Of a DNA stretch of 11,960 nucleotides, positions 1 through 7,737 are shown in pieces (position 1 is the stretch's first letter; every line of letters begins with the position of its first letter). Location: NCBI GenBank assembly GCA_002382445.1, contig DGAQ01000039.1, positions 1-11,960 of the forward strand, read 5' to 3'. The notes below the pieces were generated by a model, which made no database searches, had not been told where the DNA came from, and worked only from the letters and a program-made list of their open reading frames with translations. Both the position numbers and the translations under genes were made by a program. The stretch is from Porticoccaceae bacterium UBA4026. GTDB taxonomy: Bacteria; Pseudomonadota; Gammaproteobacteria; Pseudomonadales; Porticoccaceae.

Positions 1-854
1 ATATTGTCTGCCCTTACCATAGATGGACTTATTCGCAACAGGGCGGATTACTCCGCACATCGTCCAAGCAGTGCCCTGCCAATTTTGACATGACCGACCA
101 CTCGCTGTACGACGTAGCGGTAGTGGTTTGGAAAGGGTTTGTATTTATCAATTTAGCGGGCAAAGCCGCAAAGCCAATTAAAGAAAGCCTCGACAAAGAC
201 GCAGTCGATTTAGACAACTGGCCTTTGGCCGAGTTAAAAGTTGGCGAAACCTTCCATAAGACGATGGAGTGTAACTGGAAGATCTTTTGGGAGAACTTCA
301 ACGAATGTTTACACTGCCCAGGTGTACATAAGACATTAAGCCAATTGGTTCCCATCTACAAACGCGCGATTATGGAACCCCATGATGATCCTGAATGGGC
401 GAAACATATCAATAATAGTGACCCAAGCTTTAGTGGTGGCCTGGAAAAAGGTGCCGCAACCTGGAGCAGCGACGGTCAGTTGGTCGGCAAGCCATTCCCC
501 AACTTGACTGCGGAAGAGATTAAGCTCGGTTATCATTATGCGGTGATGGTTCCTACGGTCTTTATCGTTGCCCATGCGGATTACGTTCGGATCGTACGCC
601 TTATGCCTCTAGGCCCAGAGCGCACTGAAATTCAGGTCGAATGGCTGTTTAGCGAGGAAACTTTGGCGGATGAAACTGCCCAGATTAGTCGTGCAGTCGA
701 TTTTGTAAAAACGGTTCTGAATGAAGATGCCCATGCCTCCGAGTTGAACCAAAAAGGGCTCAGGTCTCATCGTCATAAAAAAGGGACCCTAATGGCTGAA
801 GAATATGCGGTACATGATTTCCAAAACTGGGTAAGAGCACATTTAGGCGAGTAA
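1..854 (+). CDS. Rieske 2Fe-2S ring-hydroxylating-type oxygenase, alpha subunit (5' partial)
   Basis: The reading frame is open from the left edge (first full codon at 3) to TAA at 852-854, giving 283 visible residues. The first of these are I-V-C-P-Y-H-R-W, the second half of a Rieske cluster motif (C-x2-H). The first half (C-x-H) and the true start lie outside the window, so the internal ATG at 90 is not the start. The mononuclear iron site is visible as E-C-L-H-C-P-G-V-H, with E101, H104 and H109 in fragment numbering. D242, in the segment N-E-D-A-H, is the likely third ligand. A glutamate at the bridging position and the H-x4-H spacing match the carnitine monooxygenase (CntA/YeaW), glycine betaine monooxygenase (GbcA) and stachydrine demethylase group rather than classical arene dioxygenases. 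Family members use a separate reductase to N-demethylate or cleave quaternary amines. The substrate is unknown. The gene converges on the minus-strand operon, so it is a separate transcription unit. Confidence 0.9.
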   Translation, partial: IVCPYHRWTYSQQGGLLRTSSKQCPANFDMTDHSLYDVAVVVWKGFVFINLAGKAAKPIKESLDKDAVDLDNWPLAELKVGETFHKTMECNWKIFWENFNECLHCPGVHKTLSQLVPIYKRAIMEPHDDPEWAKHINNSDPSFSGGLEKGAATWSSDGQLVGKPFPNLTAEEIKLGYHYAVMVPTVFIVAHADYVRIVRLMPLGPERTEIQVEWLFSEETLADETAQISRAVDFVKTVLNEDAHASELNQKGLRSHRHKKGTLMAEEYAVHDFQNWVRAHLGE

Positions 855-868
855 GGACTCAAATTTTC

Positions 869-950
869 GCTGGTAGCATGAACCAGCCATTTCCTTTGAT
901 CTTTAATCGCTGCCTTTCAGGCCATTTTATTTCTCGTCTCCGCAAGGCAG
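869..950. terminator. Convergent intergenic stem-loops, possible weak bidirectional terminator
   Basis: The 119-base gap between two convergent genes contains two inverted repeats. The first is GCTGGT (869-874), a 7-base loop, then ACCAGC (882-887). It is followed on the plus strand by a moderately T-rich stretch (CATTTCCTTT) and flanked on the other side by AAATTTT. The second is CTGCCTT (910-916) pairing with AAGGCAG (944-950) around a 27-base loop. Neither has a strong T-run, so termination is inferred mainly from position. Confidence 0.35.
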
Positions 951-973
951 ATGACATTATAGCCCCATAATCG

Positions 974-3355
974 CTAACTTATTATCACCTCAGAGAATCC
1001 TTCATCCAATCGCTGCAGTAAGTCATTGGCCTGTTGCTTATTCAATACCAAAGGTGGACGCATTTTTATCACATTGCCGTGCGGGCCATCGGCCCCCAGT
1101 AATACACCTTTATTGGCCATGATTTGTAAAAGCATTTCGGTTGTTTGGGGAGCGGGTTTTCTACTGTGGCGGTCGCTAACCAATTCTACCCCAAGCATCA
1201 AACCACTACCTCTAACGTCACCGATGATAGAGTGCTTAGTGCACAAATGCTCTAGCCCGGATTTTAAATATCGGCCTATGTTGTCACTATTTTCCAGCAG
1301 CTTTTCCTGATCAATCACATCTAGTAACGCATAGGCGGCAGCGGCGGCAACATTGTTACCGCCAAAGGTGGCAAATAGAGCGCCGCCCTCAGAGGCCGCT
1401 GCCAAAATGTCGGGGCGAGTGACCACAGCGCCCATAGGGTAGCCATTCGCCATCGGTTTACCCAAGGTGACTATATCGGGTGTGACTTGATGGTGGCTAA
1501 ACCCCCACATACTAGCCCCCATGCGACCAAAGCCCGATTGAACTTCGTCAGCCACACATAATCCACCGGCGTTGCGCACTTTATCGAATAATGTGCTGAC
1601 AAAACCTATAGGGGGAGTGAGCACACCGTTGCTACAAAAAGCGGAGTCGACTATACAGAGGGCCGGCTTCAAACCCGCTTTAGCGAGACTCTCAATGGCT
1701 TGATCGATTAATTGGGCATGGTGGTCTAGTAGCTCTGCTTCACTCATGTCTGGGTTGCGATAGTGGTCAGGTACGGCCACCGTTCTGACATGGCTCGCAA
1801 GCTCTGCAGAAGGTTTACCCGAGGGCGATAGAGCGCCCACCGCCTTGGTCCAACCATGATAAGCATCCTCAACAATAATCGCTCCTTGATTGCCGGTATA
1901 GGCTTCGGCCATCAGCCAGGCTAAGTCATTAGCTTCCGAGCCCGAATTGACAAAAAAAGCATTGCTAAGTCCAGCTGGCATTAGACTCGTTAGACGAGCA
2001 GCATAGGCAATGATTTCACCGCAGATATAACGGGTGTTAGTGTTAAGTTGGTGGCTTTGCCTGGCGATGGCCTGGCTGACATGGGGATGGCAGTGACCCA
2101 GCATAGCCACATTGTTATAGCTATCGAGATAGGCTTTACCACTGTGATCATAGAGGTAAACGCCCTTGCCATGGGTAATATTAAGCGGTGGCTGGTAAAA
2201 AACATATAAGGGCTCGCCCATCACTTGTTTGCGCTTAGCTATCAGTGCCGCAACTTCGCCGGCAGCTATCCCCGCAGGAAATGGTTGCCCGCAGGCTTGA
2301 CGAAATAATGCGGTAACTTGATCTCTGCCTTGCCCGTGTAAGTCTGTAATAGCCTTTAATACCCCAGCTTGATCGGAGGCGTAATATGATTCACCGCGGC
2401 TGACCAAAATTAAATAGTAAGCAGTAAGATATACCAGCACTAAATCATAGAGCAGGTCGATTTCCTGGGTTAGTAAAGGTAATTGCTGGTTATATGCCCT
2501 TAAGAATTGTTGTGCGCTCAACAGGGGCGTAGGGTCGGGTTGTAGCACATCAGCTATAGCTATAGCGATGTCCTGAACTAGCGGGCCGTGATGCATATCG
2601 CCGAAGTCTAAAATACCACTGACCTCGTTAGCTGCCTGACTATCGGCCACCATGTTGTAGCGACTGAGATCCATATGAGCAATTTGTGAGCGCAAATGAA
2701 TCAATTCTGGCTTAATGTCTTTTAAGAAATCATCAATGATATTAAGTAAAAAGACCTGAGTCTGTTTATCATCAATAGTTGTCACTATGGGCCTCAGAGA
2801 AGTAATTTCTCGTACATCCCACAATAATTCTCGGTTGCCTGCGGCAGAGTGGAAAAAGCCCTGTAATGCCAAGGCCATTTGCGCACTAAGCTTCCCTTGG
2901 CTGGCGATAAGTTCGCTTGAACGAGGAAGTTCGCTAATGACCTCACCCGGTAAAAAGCTCAACAAACGAACCTTATGCTCGTTGCCATTGGCAGCGATAG
3001 TGGTGCAGACATAGTCACCCGTTAAACTGGTTTGAATTCGCGGCACGGGTAAGTGAGGGGCGTTTATAGCCAGGTGCAGTAGTACCGTTATTTCAAAGTC
3101 TATAATGTTTAGCGGCTCATCAGCGTTAGAGATTTTTAATAAGTAATTTTGTCCATCTGCGGTAGTGACTCGAAAGTTTAAATCCCTTTCACTATCTAAG
3201 CCTCTTAACTCACCGCTAATGCCGTAAAGTTCGGTTAATGCGAGCAAGGCTTGTGCCGAGGTGAATTCCGGTTTGACAATATTGAGAAAACGAACGCTTT
3301 CGCTACTATCTATATCCCCCCTATTTTCTCCCTTACCACTGTATTGGTTTGTCAT
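974..3355 (-). CDS. Fused APH/HYKK-family kinase and class III PLP aminotransferase-fold phospho-lyase
   Basis: This 793-residue protein joins two enzymes. Residues about 25-340 form an aminoglycoside-phosphotransferase / hydroxylysine-kinase-like domain: S-E-R-D-x-N-F at 55-61, nucleotide lysine K74, catalytic H227-x-D229 with N234, and metal-binding D250-F-G-D253. Residues about 375-793 form a class III aminotransferase fold: N470-S-G-S-E-A-N binds the cofactor phosphate, Y499-H-G, D603 (pyridine nitrogen), Schiff-base lysine K633 in L-G-K-P, and T663-F-G-G-N. The fold resembles ethanolamine-phosphate and phosphohydroxylysine phospho-lyases (ETNPPL/PHYKPL). In animals the hydroxylysine kinase and phospho-lyase are separate proteins; here they are fused. 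The predicted chemistry is phosphorylation of an amino alcohol followed by elimination of phosphate and ammonia to an aldehyde, in the cytoplasm. It is last in the operon, 5 bases after the GcvT-like stop, with only a weak Shine-Dalgarno (AGAAGA, 12 bases from ATG), so translational coupling is likely. A plain transaminase role for the C-terminal half is the main alternative. Confidence 0.9.
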   Translation of the reverse strand: MTNQYSGKGENRGDIDSSESVRFLNIVKPEFTSAQALLALTELYGISGELRGLDSERDLNFRVTTADGQNYLLKISNADEPLNIIDFEITVLLHLAINAPHLPVPRIQTSLTGDYVCTTIAANGNEHKVRLLSFLPGEVISELPRSSELIASQGKLSAQMALALQGFFHSAAGNRELLWDVREITSLRPIVTTIDDKQTQVFLLNIIDDFLKDIKPELIHLRSQIAHMDLSRYNMVADSQAANEVSGILDFGDMHHGPLVQDIAIAIADVLQPDPTPLLSAQQFLRAYNQQLPLLTQEIDLLYDLVLVYLTAYYLILVSRGESYYASDQAGVLKAITDLHGQGRDQVTALFRQACGQPFPAGIAAGEVAALIAKRKQVMGEPLYVFYQPPLNITHGKGVYLYDHSGKAYLDSYNNVAMLGHCHPHVSQAIARQSHQLNTNTRYICGEIIAYAARLTSLMPAGLSNAFFVNSGSEANDLAWLMAEAYTGNQGAIIVEDAYHGWTKAVGALSPSGKPSAELASHVRTVAVPDHYRNPDMSEAELLDHHAQLIDQAIESLAKAGLKPALCIVDSAFCSNGVLTPPIGFVSTLFDKVRNAGGLCVADEVQSGFGRMGASMWGFSHHQVTPDIVTLGKPMANGYPMGAVVTRPDILAAASEGGALFATFGGNNVAAAAAYALLDVIDQEKLLENSDNIGRYLKSGLEHLCTKHSIIGDVRGSGLMLGVELVSDRHSRKPAPQTTEMLLQIMANKGVLLGADGPHGNVIKMRPPLVLNKQQANDLLQRLDEGFSEVIIS

Positions 3356-3360
3356 AGTGA

Positions 3361-4569
3361 TTAAAGATCTTCTGGTGGCGTTAATGACTTTCGCTCAGGT
3401 GAATAAAAGGGTTTTGGTGTGACTCGACATTCGAAAACTTTGCGCTCCCATAAGCACTCACGGTGTAGATACACTTCAGCCCACATGCTCTTATTACCCT
3501 CATAAAAAGGTGCATCGAGGAATGCCAGAGCAATGTTCTGCTTTAAAACAGGCGACCACAAAGCAGAAGTGATTTCGCCAATTTGACGACTACAATCTTT
3601 ACTGTCGTAAATCAAAGCGCTATCCGCCTGCTTGTTCCAATCTATGTCTAGACCAACTAACTGACGCTGAGGCTTGTTTTGCTTTGCTTTTAACAGCGCT
3701 TGACGGCCTATAAAAGGCCCTTTATTAAAGTCAACTAACCAATGTAAACCTAATTCAAAAGGGTTTTTTTCTCGCAGGTGGCGCACGGTATGAAAGCAGG
3801 ACATAAACTCCACGTCGACCATAATCAGGCCGGCTTCTATCCGTAACATATCTAACGCCGTGGAGCCTATCATGCGTATACCACGCGACTTTCCAGCTTC
3901 GAACAATGCTTCCCATAAGGCCGCCGCGTCGCTGGAATTAACCCATAACTCATAGCCTAAGTCGCCGGTAAAACCCGTACGAGATATCATGACGTCAAAA
4001 CCAAGCTGAGAAAAAACTGCCAGTTGAAAAGGTTTAAGATTATCTACACCGCTAAAGCCCATTTTTTTTAACACACTGCAAGACACAGGGCCTTGAGCCG
4101 CGAGTGCGGCTATATCAGTGCTGACATCTTCTATGTCTACGTCGTAACCAATAGCGCTATCGAGCAACCATTCAATTTGATGTTCTGCGCAACAGAGGCG
4201 AAATTCCGTCTCTGAAAATTTAAATAAAGTACCGTCTTCTATAAGGTGGCCATTATCATCACACCAGACACAGTAAACTACCCGATCGGGCAACATTTTT
4301 TTAATATTTCTAGTCATCAAGCGATTCAGAAATCGCTCAGCGTCGGAACCACTAATGCGATATTTCAGCATGGGGCAGATGTCATAAACGCCGCAGGCAT
4401 TGCGCACCGAAAAATATTCCTGACCTTCACTGGCGAACGAAGCCAGTGTGGTGTAACCGCCCCACTCTTCGTATTGATCATTTTGTATAAGGTGCTTATA
4501 CGAGGGGTAAAAAGCGGTTTCAAGAATAGGACGCTCATATAAGGGGCGTTGGTTATTGACATTAGTCAT
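3361..4569 (-). CDS. GcvT-like aminomethyltransferase family protein (folate-dependent)
   Basis: This is a 402-residue homologue of glycine cleavage T-protein. Visible motifs are V-Y-D63-I-C-P, W-C-D-D-N-G at 102-107 with a further D112, the signature R197-T-G-F-T-G-D-L-G-Y-E, and A-L-D-M-L-R-I-E-A-G at 238-247. A C-terminal T-protein barrel begins near V305-G-L-D. Family members bind tetrahydrofolate and accept a methylene or methyl group from an amine, sulfonium or methoxy substrate. No GcvH or GcvP gene is nearby, so ordinary glycine cleavage is unlikely; a one-carbon step on an N-methylated substrate is the more natural reading. I place the start at 4569 rather than the upstream ATG at 4605. 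The 4569 ATG has GGAGAG (4577-4582) 7 bases upstream, and starting there leaves one base after the preceding stop instead of an overlap of about 35 bases. The exact reaction is unknown. Confidence 0.88.
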   Translation of the reverse strand: MTNVNNQRPLYERPILETAFYPSYKHLIQNDQYEEWGGYTTLASFASEGQEYFSVRNACGVYDICPMLKYRISGSDAERFLNRLMTRNIKKMLPDRVVYCVWCDDNGHLIEDGTLFKFSETEFRLCCAEHQIEWLLDSAIGYDVDIEDVSTDIAALAAQGPVSCSVLKKMGFSGVDNLKPFQLAVFSQLGFDVMISRTGFTGDLGYELWVNSSDAAALWEALFEAGKSRGIRMIGSTALDMLRIEAGLIMVDVEFMSCFHTVRHLREKNPFELGLHWLVDFNKGPFIGRQALLKAKQNKPQRQLVGLDIDWNKQADSALIYDSKDCSRQIGEITSALWSPVLKQNIALAFLDAPFYEGNKSMWAEVYLHRECLWERKVFECRVTPKPFYSPERKSLTPPEDL

Positions 4570-4570
4570 A

Positions 4571-6130
4571 TTATTTCTCTCCACGCAAAACTTGTTGAGC
4601 TGCATTACGGCCAGCTATACCCATTAGATTACCGCCGGGATGGCAACTTGCACCGCATAACAACAAATTGTCTATGGGTGTGGCATGGCGAGTGAGTAAA
4701 GGCGTGGGGCGATTAAACAAAAAGGATTCAAATACTAATTCGACATGGTGCCAATGGCCGCCGCTAATGCCAAACTCACGCTCTATATCTCTGGGTGTGA
4801 GTAGTTCGGCAGTAATGATTAGATCGCTGATGCCGGGTGCGTATTCTTCTAGCGTCTCAATTACAACCCTGAGCATAGCGGTGCGATTCTGATCTTCATT
4901 AGTACTGTCGTCATAGGGCAAATACTGTACTACGGCAGACAGTAATTGCTGACCATTCTGGCATAAACTGTCATCACGTACTGAGGGCAAAATTATTTCT
5001 AGTATGGGTGAATCTGGGTAGCGCTTATATTTGCTGGGGTTAAAGGCAAGTTCTATATCGTCCATGCCAGGGGCGATAACTAATCGTTCGCCCAGCAAGG
5101 AATCATCTAACCCTGTAAAGCTTGGTTTTTGAGAAAGGACTAAATGTAATTTACCCGCCTTGCCTTTGGCGCGTAAATTATTCACTTGGCGCACAAAATT
5201 AGTGCCTAAATGATCGGGGTTAATTAACTTTAAAAAGGTCTGCTTGGGGTCTGCATTAGAAATAACGGTGTCCGCATAAATTTCTTCTCCCGTTTCTAAC
5301 ACTACGCCTACGGCCTTGTTATTCTCAATAATGATGTGCTTAACCGGTGAGTTACAACGGATATCCGCACCACTTTGACGGGCAGATTTGGCAATCGCCT
5401 GTGAGACTGTACCCATACCCCCGCGAGGTAAGGCTAACCCAGTGTTATTGCGTAGCTCTCCTGCCTGCCGATAGAGATAGGTGAGTACGCTACCCATAGA
5501 GCGAGCGCCCCACTCACTGCCGAGGAGAGCATCCATAGCGATAGCAGCTTTCAATTGTGTGTTTTCTATGTATTCATCCATGAGGTCGTATAGATTCATT
5601 CCTATAATGCGCAAGAACTCGCGCATATAAAATGTACCCAATTTACGAATGGACCAGCCTAAACCCAACAAGTCCAGTTTCTGTCGCCAATCTTCAATGG
5701 CAATTTCTGGTGCCACTTTTCCTAAGACGGGTAATAAGGCTTTACTGAAGCGTTGCATGTCCAGATAAAATCGATCATAACCTAACAAATCAGCGCTGCT
5801 AAGTTGATCACCCATGGCTAACTGTTTGTTCAAAACAATGGTTGCACCATTCTTATTTAAGGACACGGTTTTTAAATGTTGAGCGGCGTAATGTAATCCG
5901 TATTTCTCCAACTGGAGGTCCTTGATAATATCTTGTGGCAGGGAGTGCAATAGATGAGCCGCAGATGATAGCTGCTCCCCGTTCGCAACAATTCTATTAC
6001 GCGCTAAACCACCTACTTCTGCAGCGGCTTCGAGGACTAACACCGATTGCCCTGCCCGGGCAAGATAGGCCGCGCAGGTAAGGCCGTTGTGGCCGGCACC
6101 GATAATAATGGCATTAATAAGCGAATTCAT
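4571..6130 (-). CDS. FAD-dependent oxidoreductase, phytoene desaturase/PYROXD2-like (second paralogue)
   Basis: This 519-residue flavoprotein opens with an FAD Rossmann motif, G11-A-G-H-N-G16, followed by ribose-binding E34 and G40-G41. A P-R-G-G-M-G segment lies near 235-240. The C-terminal FAD-binding segment C-G-A-S-C-H-P-G-G-N-L-M-G runs from about 492 to 504. The pattern is that of the NAD(P)/FAD-dependent oxidoreductase family that includes carotenoid desaturases, amine-oxidase-like enzymes and animal PYROXD2. The length is normal for the family. It has no signal peptide or obvious membrane helix, so it is probably cytoplasmic. The start at 6130 is preferred over the ATG at 6148: AAAGGG (6138-6143) lies 7 bases upstream, and only one base separates it from the previous stop. 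It is clearly paralogous to the preceding gene but diverged. Likely chemistry is oxidation or desaturation of the operon's substrate; the bond attacked cannot be deduced. Confidence 0.88.
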   Translation of the reverse strand: MNSLINAIIIGAGHNGLTCAAYLARAGQSVLVLEAAAEVGGLARNRIVANGEQLSSAAHLLHSLPQDIIKDLQLEKYGLHYAAQHLKTVSLNKNGATIVLNKQLAMGDQLSSADLLGYDRFYLDMQRFSKALLPVLGKVAPEIAIEDWRQKLDLLGLGWSIRKLGTFYMREFLRIIGMNLYDLMDEYIENTQLKAAIAMDALLGSEWGARSMGSVLTYLYRQAGELRNNTGLALPRGGMGTVSQAIAKSARQSGADIRCNSPVKHIIIENNKAVGVVLETGEEIYADTVISNADPKQTFLKLINPDHLGTNFVRQVNNLRAKGKAGKLHLVLSQKPSFTGLDDSLLGERLVIAPGMDDIELAFNPSKYKRYPDSPILEIILPSVRDDSLCQNGQQLLSAVVQYLPYDDSTNEDQNRTAMLRVVIETLEEYAPGISDLIITAELLTPRDIEREFGISGGHWHHVELVFESFLFNRPTPLLTRHATPIDNLLLCGASCHPGGNLMGIAGRNAAQQVLRGEK

Positions 6131-6131
6131 A

Positions 6132-7736
6132 TTATTTCCCTTTACCAAGGTCTAGTAAAACTTCTCTTGCGGCGTTGGCGCCAGGCGCACCCATAACACC
6201 GCCACCGGGGTGATTAGACGAGCCACACATATATAAACCGGCGATAGGTGAACGATATTGTGCGTAACCGGGGATAGGACGATTAAAAATCAATTGATCC
6301 ATGGTGAGTTCGCCCTGAAAAATATTCCCTTCTGACATCCCCGTTTCATTTTCTATATCTTTGGGCGTACGTATTTCCATATGCAAAATCTTATCTTTAA
6401 AGTCGGGACTATAACGGGCAATACGATCGACAATGTGTTGCCCAAAGGCCTGCTTACGGGTTTCATTCCATTCGCCTTCGGCCAATTTATAAGGACAGTA
6501 TTGAACAAAAACCGACATCCAGTGTTTACCTTCGGGGACCATGGTGGGGTCAATCAAAGAGGGAATGAGTATATCTAGATAAGGTTTTTGTGACCATTTC
6601 CCCGCCTTCCAGTCGTCGTAGGCTAACTCTAGTTCATCCATACTTTGTGAAATATGTATATCGCCCGTCATACAGGGCGAATTGGCTGGGATACCTTTGA
6701 AACTGGGTAGACTATCTAGGGCAATATTGATCTTGCCGGAGGAGCCGCGAAAGCGAAAATGTTTAGCGCGTTCGATTACCCATTTAGGTAACTCGTTAGG
6801 GTCAATGGCATTAAAGGTGCGGCGTACATCCATACCCGATACGACAAGGTTCGCACTGAGGCTTTCACCACTTTCAAGTTTTACGCCTTTGACCTTACCC
6901 TTTTCAACAATGAAATCACTGACACCCGCATCGACACGCACGGTGCCACCTGAGGCAATGAAAGAATCATTTAATGCTTTCGATACAGACCCCATGCCAC
7001 CCCGAGGAAACCCCCAAGCACCCACGGTACCATCGATATCACCCATGGCATGATGTAATAAAACGTAGGCGGTGCCCGGTGAATAAACACCTAATGCAGT
7101 CCCTACCGTCGCGCCACCCGCTAGATAAGATTTAAGCGCATCATTTTCTAAATATTCATTGAGATAATCAGCCACACTCATGGTGTAAAAGCGCAGAGTT
7201 TCGTGCATACGTTGTTTGCCTATACCATAAAAGCGCTGGCCTAAGTACAGCAGCTCCATGAGGTCCCGCGGCTTAAACGAGGTTGGGTCCGGCGGAGTTC
7301 GCATTAAGAGTGGCTTAATGAATTTACACTGCCTAACTATATCTCGGTCCAAGCGCTCCATTGCGGTGGCATCGCGTTTGTTAAAACGTTCAACCTCACG
7401 ACGATTGGCGTCACCATGCCAATAGGTTCCCATACTGTCATAACTACCATCCGCATTTTTAATGATCTGTGCACCGCCTTCATAAGGGATAACTTGTAGC
7501 CCAAATTTGTACAGCTCTAACTCACGCGCTATTTCTTGTCTAAACAAGCTGTAGACATAAGAACAGTTAGAATAGGTAAAGTTTTCATAGCGAGAAATAC
7601 TGGTGGTAGCACCCCCTATGTGAGGATTTTTTTCTAAAACCAAAACCTTAAGCCCAGCTCGCTGTAAATAACAAGCGGCTACCAAACCATTGTGTCCGGC
7701 CCCCACGATGACTGCATCATATTGTTGTTTTTTCAT
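6132..7736 (-). CDS. FAD-dependent oxidoreductase, phytoene desaturase/PYROXD2-like (first paralogue)
   Basis: This 534-residue flavoprotein has the same architecture as its neighbour. G12-A-G-H-N-G17 forms the dinucleotide-binding loop, E35 the expected acidic residue, and G41-G42 follows. F-P-R-G-G-M-G-S-V-S occupies 243-252, and the C-terminal FAD segment C504-G-S-S-N-H-P-G-G-G-V-M-G closes the protein. It sits directly downstream of the exported metallohydrolase gene with the TAATATG junction. Its Shine-Dalgarno is short (GAG at 7743-7745, 6 bases from ATG), so coupling to the upstream gene is plausible. Shared motifs at both ends and in the middle show that the two flavoproteins arose by an old duplication. 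They might form a heteromer or act on successive intermediates, but nothing in the sequence decides this. No signal peptide is visible. Confidence 0.9.
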   Translation of the reverse strand: MKKQQYDAVIVGAGHNGLVAACYLQRAGLKVLVLEKNPHIGGATTSISRYENFTYSNCSYVYSLFRQEIARELELYKFGLQVIPYEGGAQIIKNADGSYDSMGTYWHGDANRREVERFNKRDATAMERLDRDIVRQCKFIKPLLMRTPPDPTSFKPRDLMELLYLGQRFYGIGKQRMHETLRFYTMSVADYLNEYLENDALKSYLAGGATVGTALGVYSPGTAYVLLHHAMGDIDGTVGAWGFPRGGMGSVSKALNDSFIASGGTVRVDAGVSDFIVEKGKVKGVKLESGESLSANLVVSGMDVRRTFNAIDPNELPKWVIERAKHFRFRGSSGKINIALDSLPSFKGIPANSPCMTGDIHISQSMDELELAYDDWKAGKWSQKPYLDILIPSLIDPTMVPEGKHWMSVFVQYCPYKLAEGEWNETRKQAFGQHIVDRIARYSPDFKDKILHMEIRTPKDIENETGMSEGNIFQGELTMDQLIFNRPIPGYAQYRSPIAGLYMCGSSNHPGGGVMGAPGANAAREVLLDLGKGK

Positions 7737-7737
7737 A

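Noticed and set aside
4570..4605. Longer N-terminus for the GcvT-like protein, starting at 4605
   Set aside because: It would overlap the upstream gene's coding sequence and has no matching family sequence, while the ATG at 4569 has a strong ribosome binding site.
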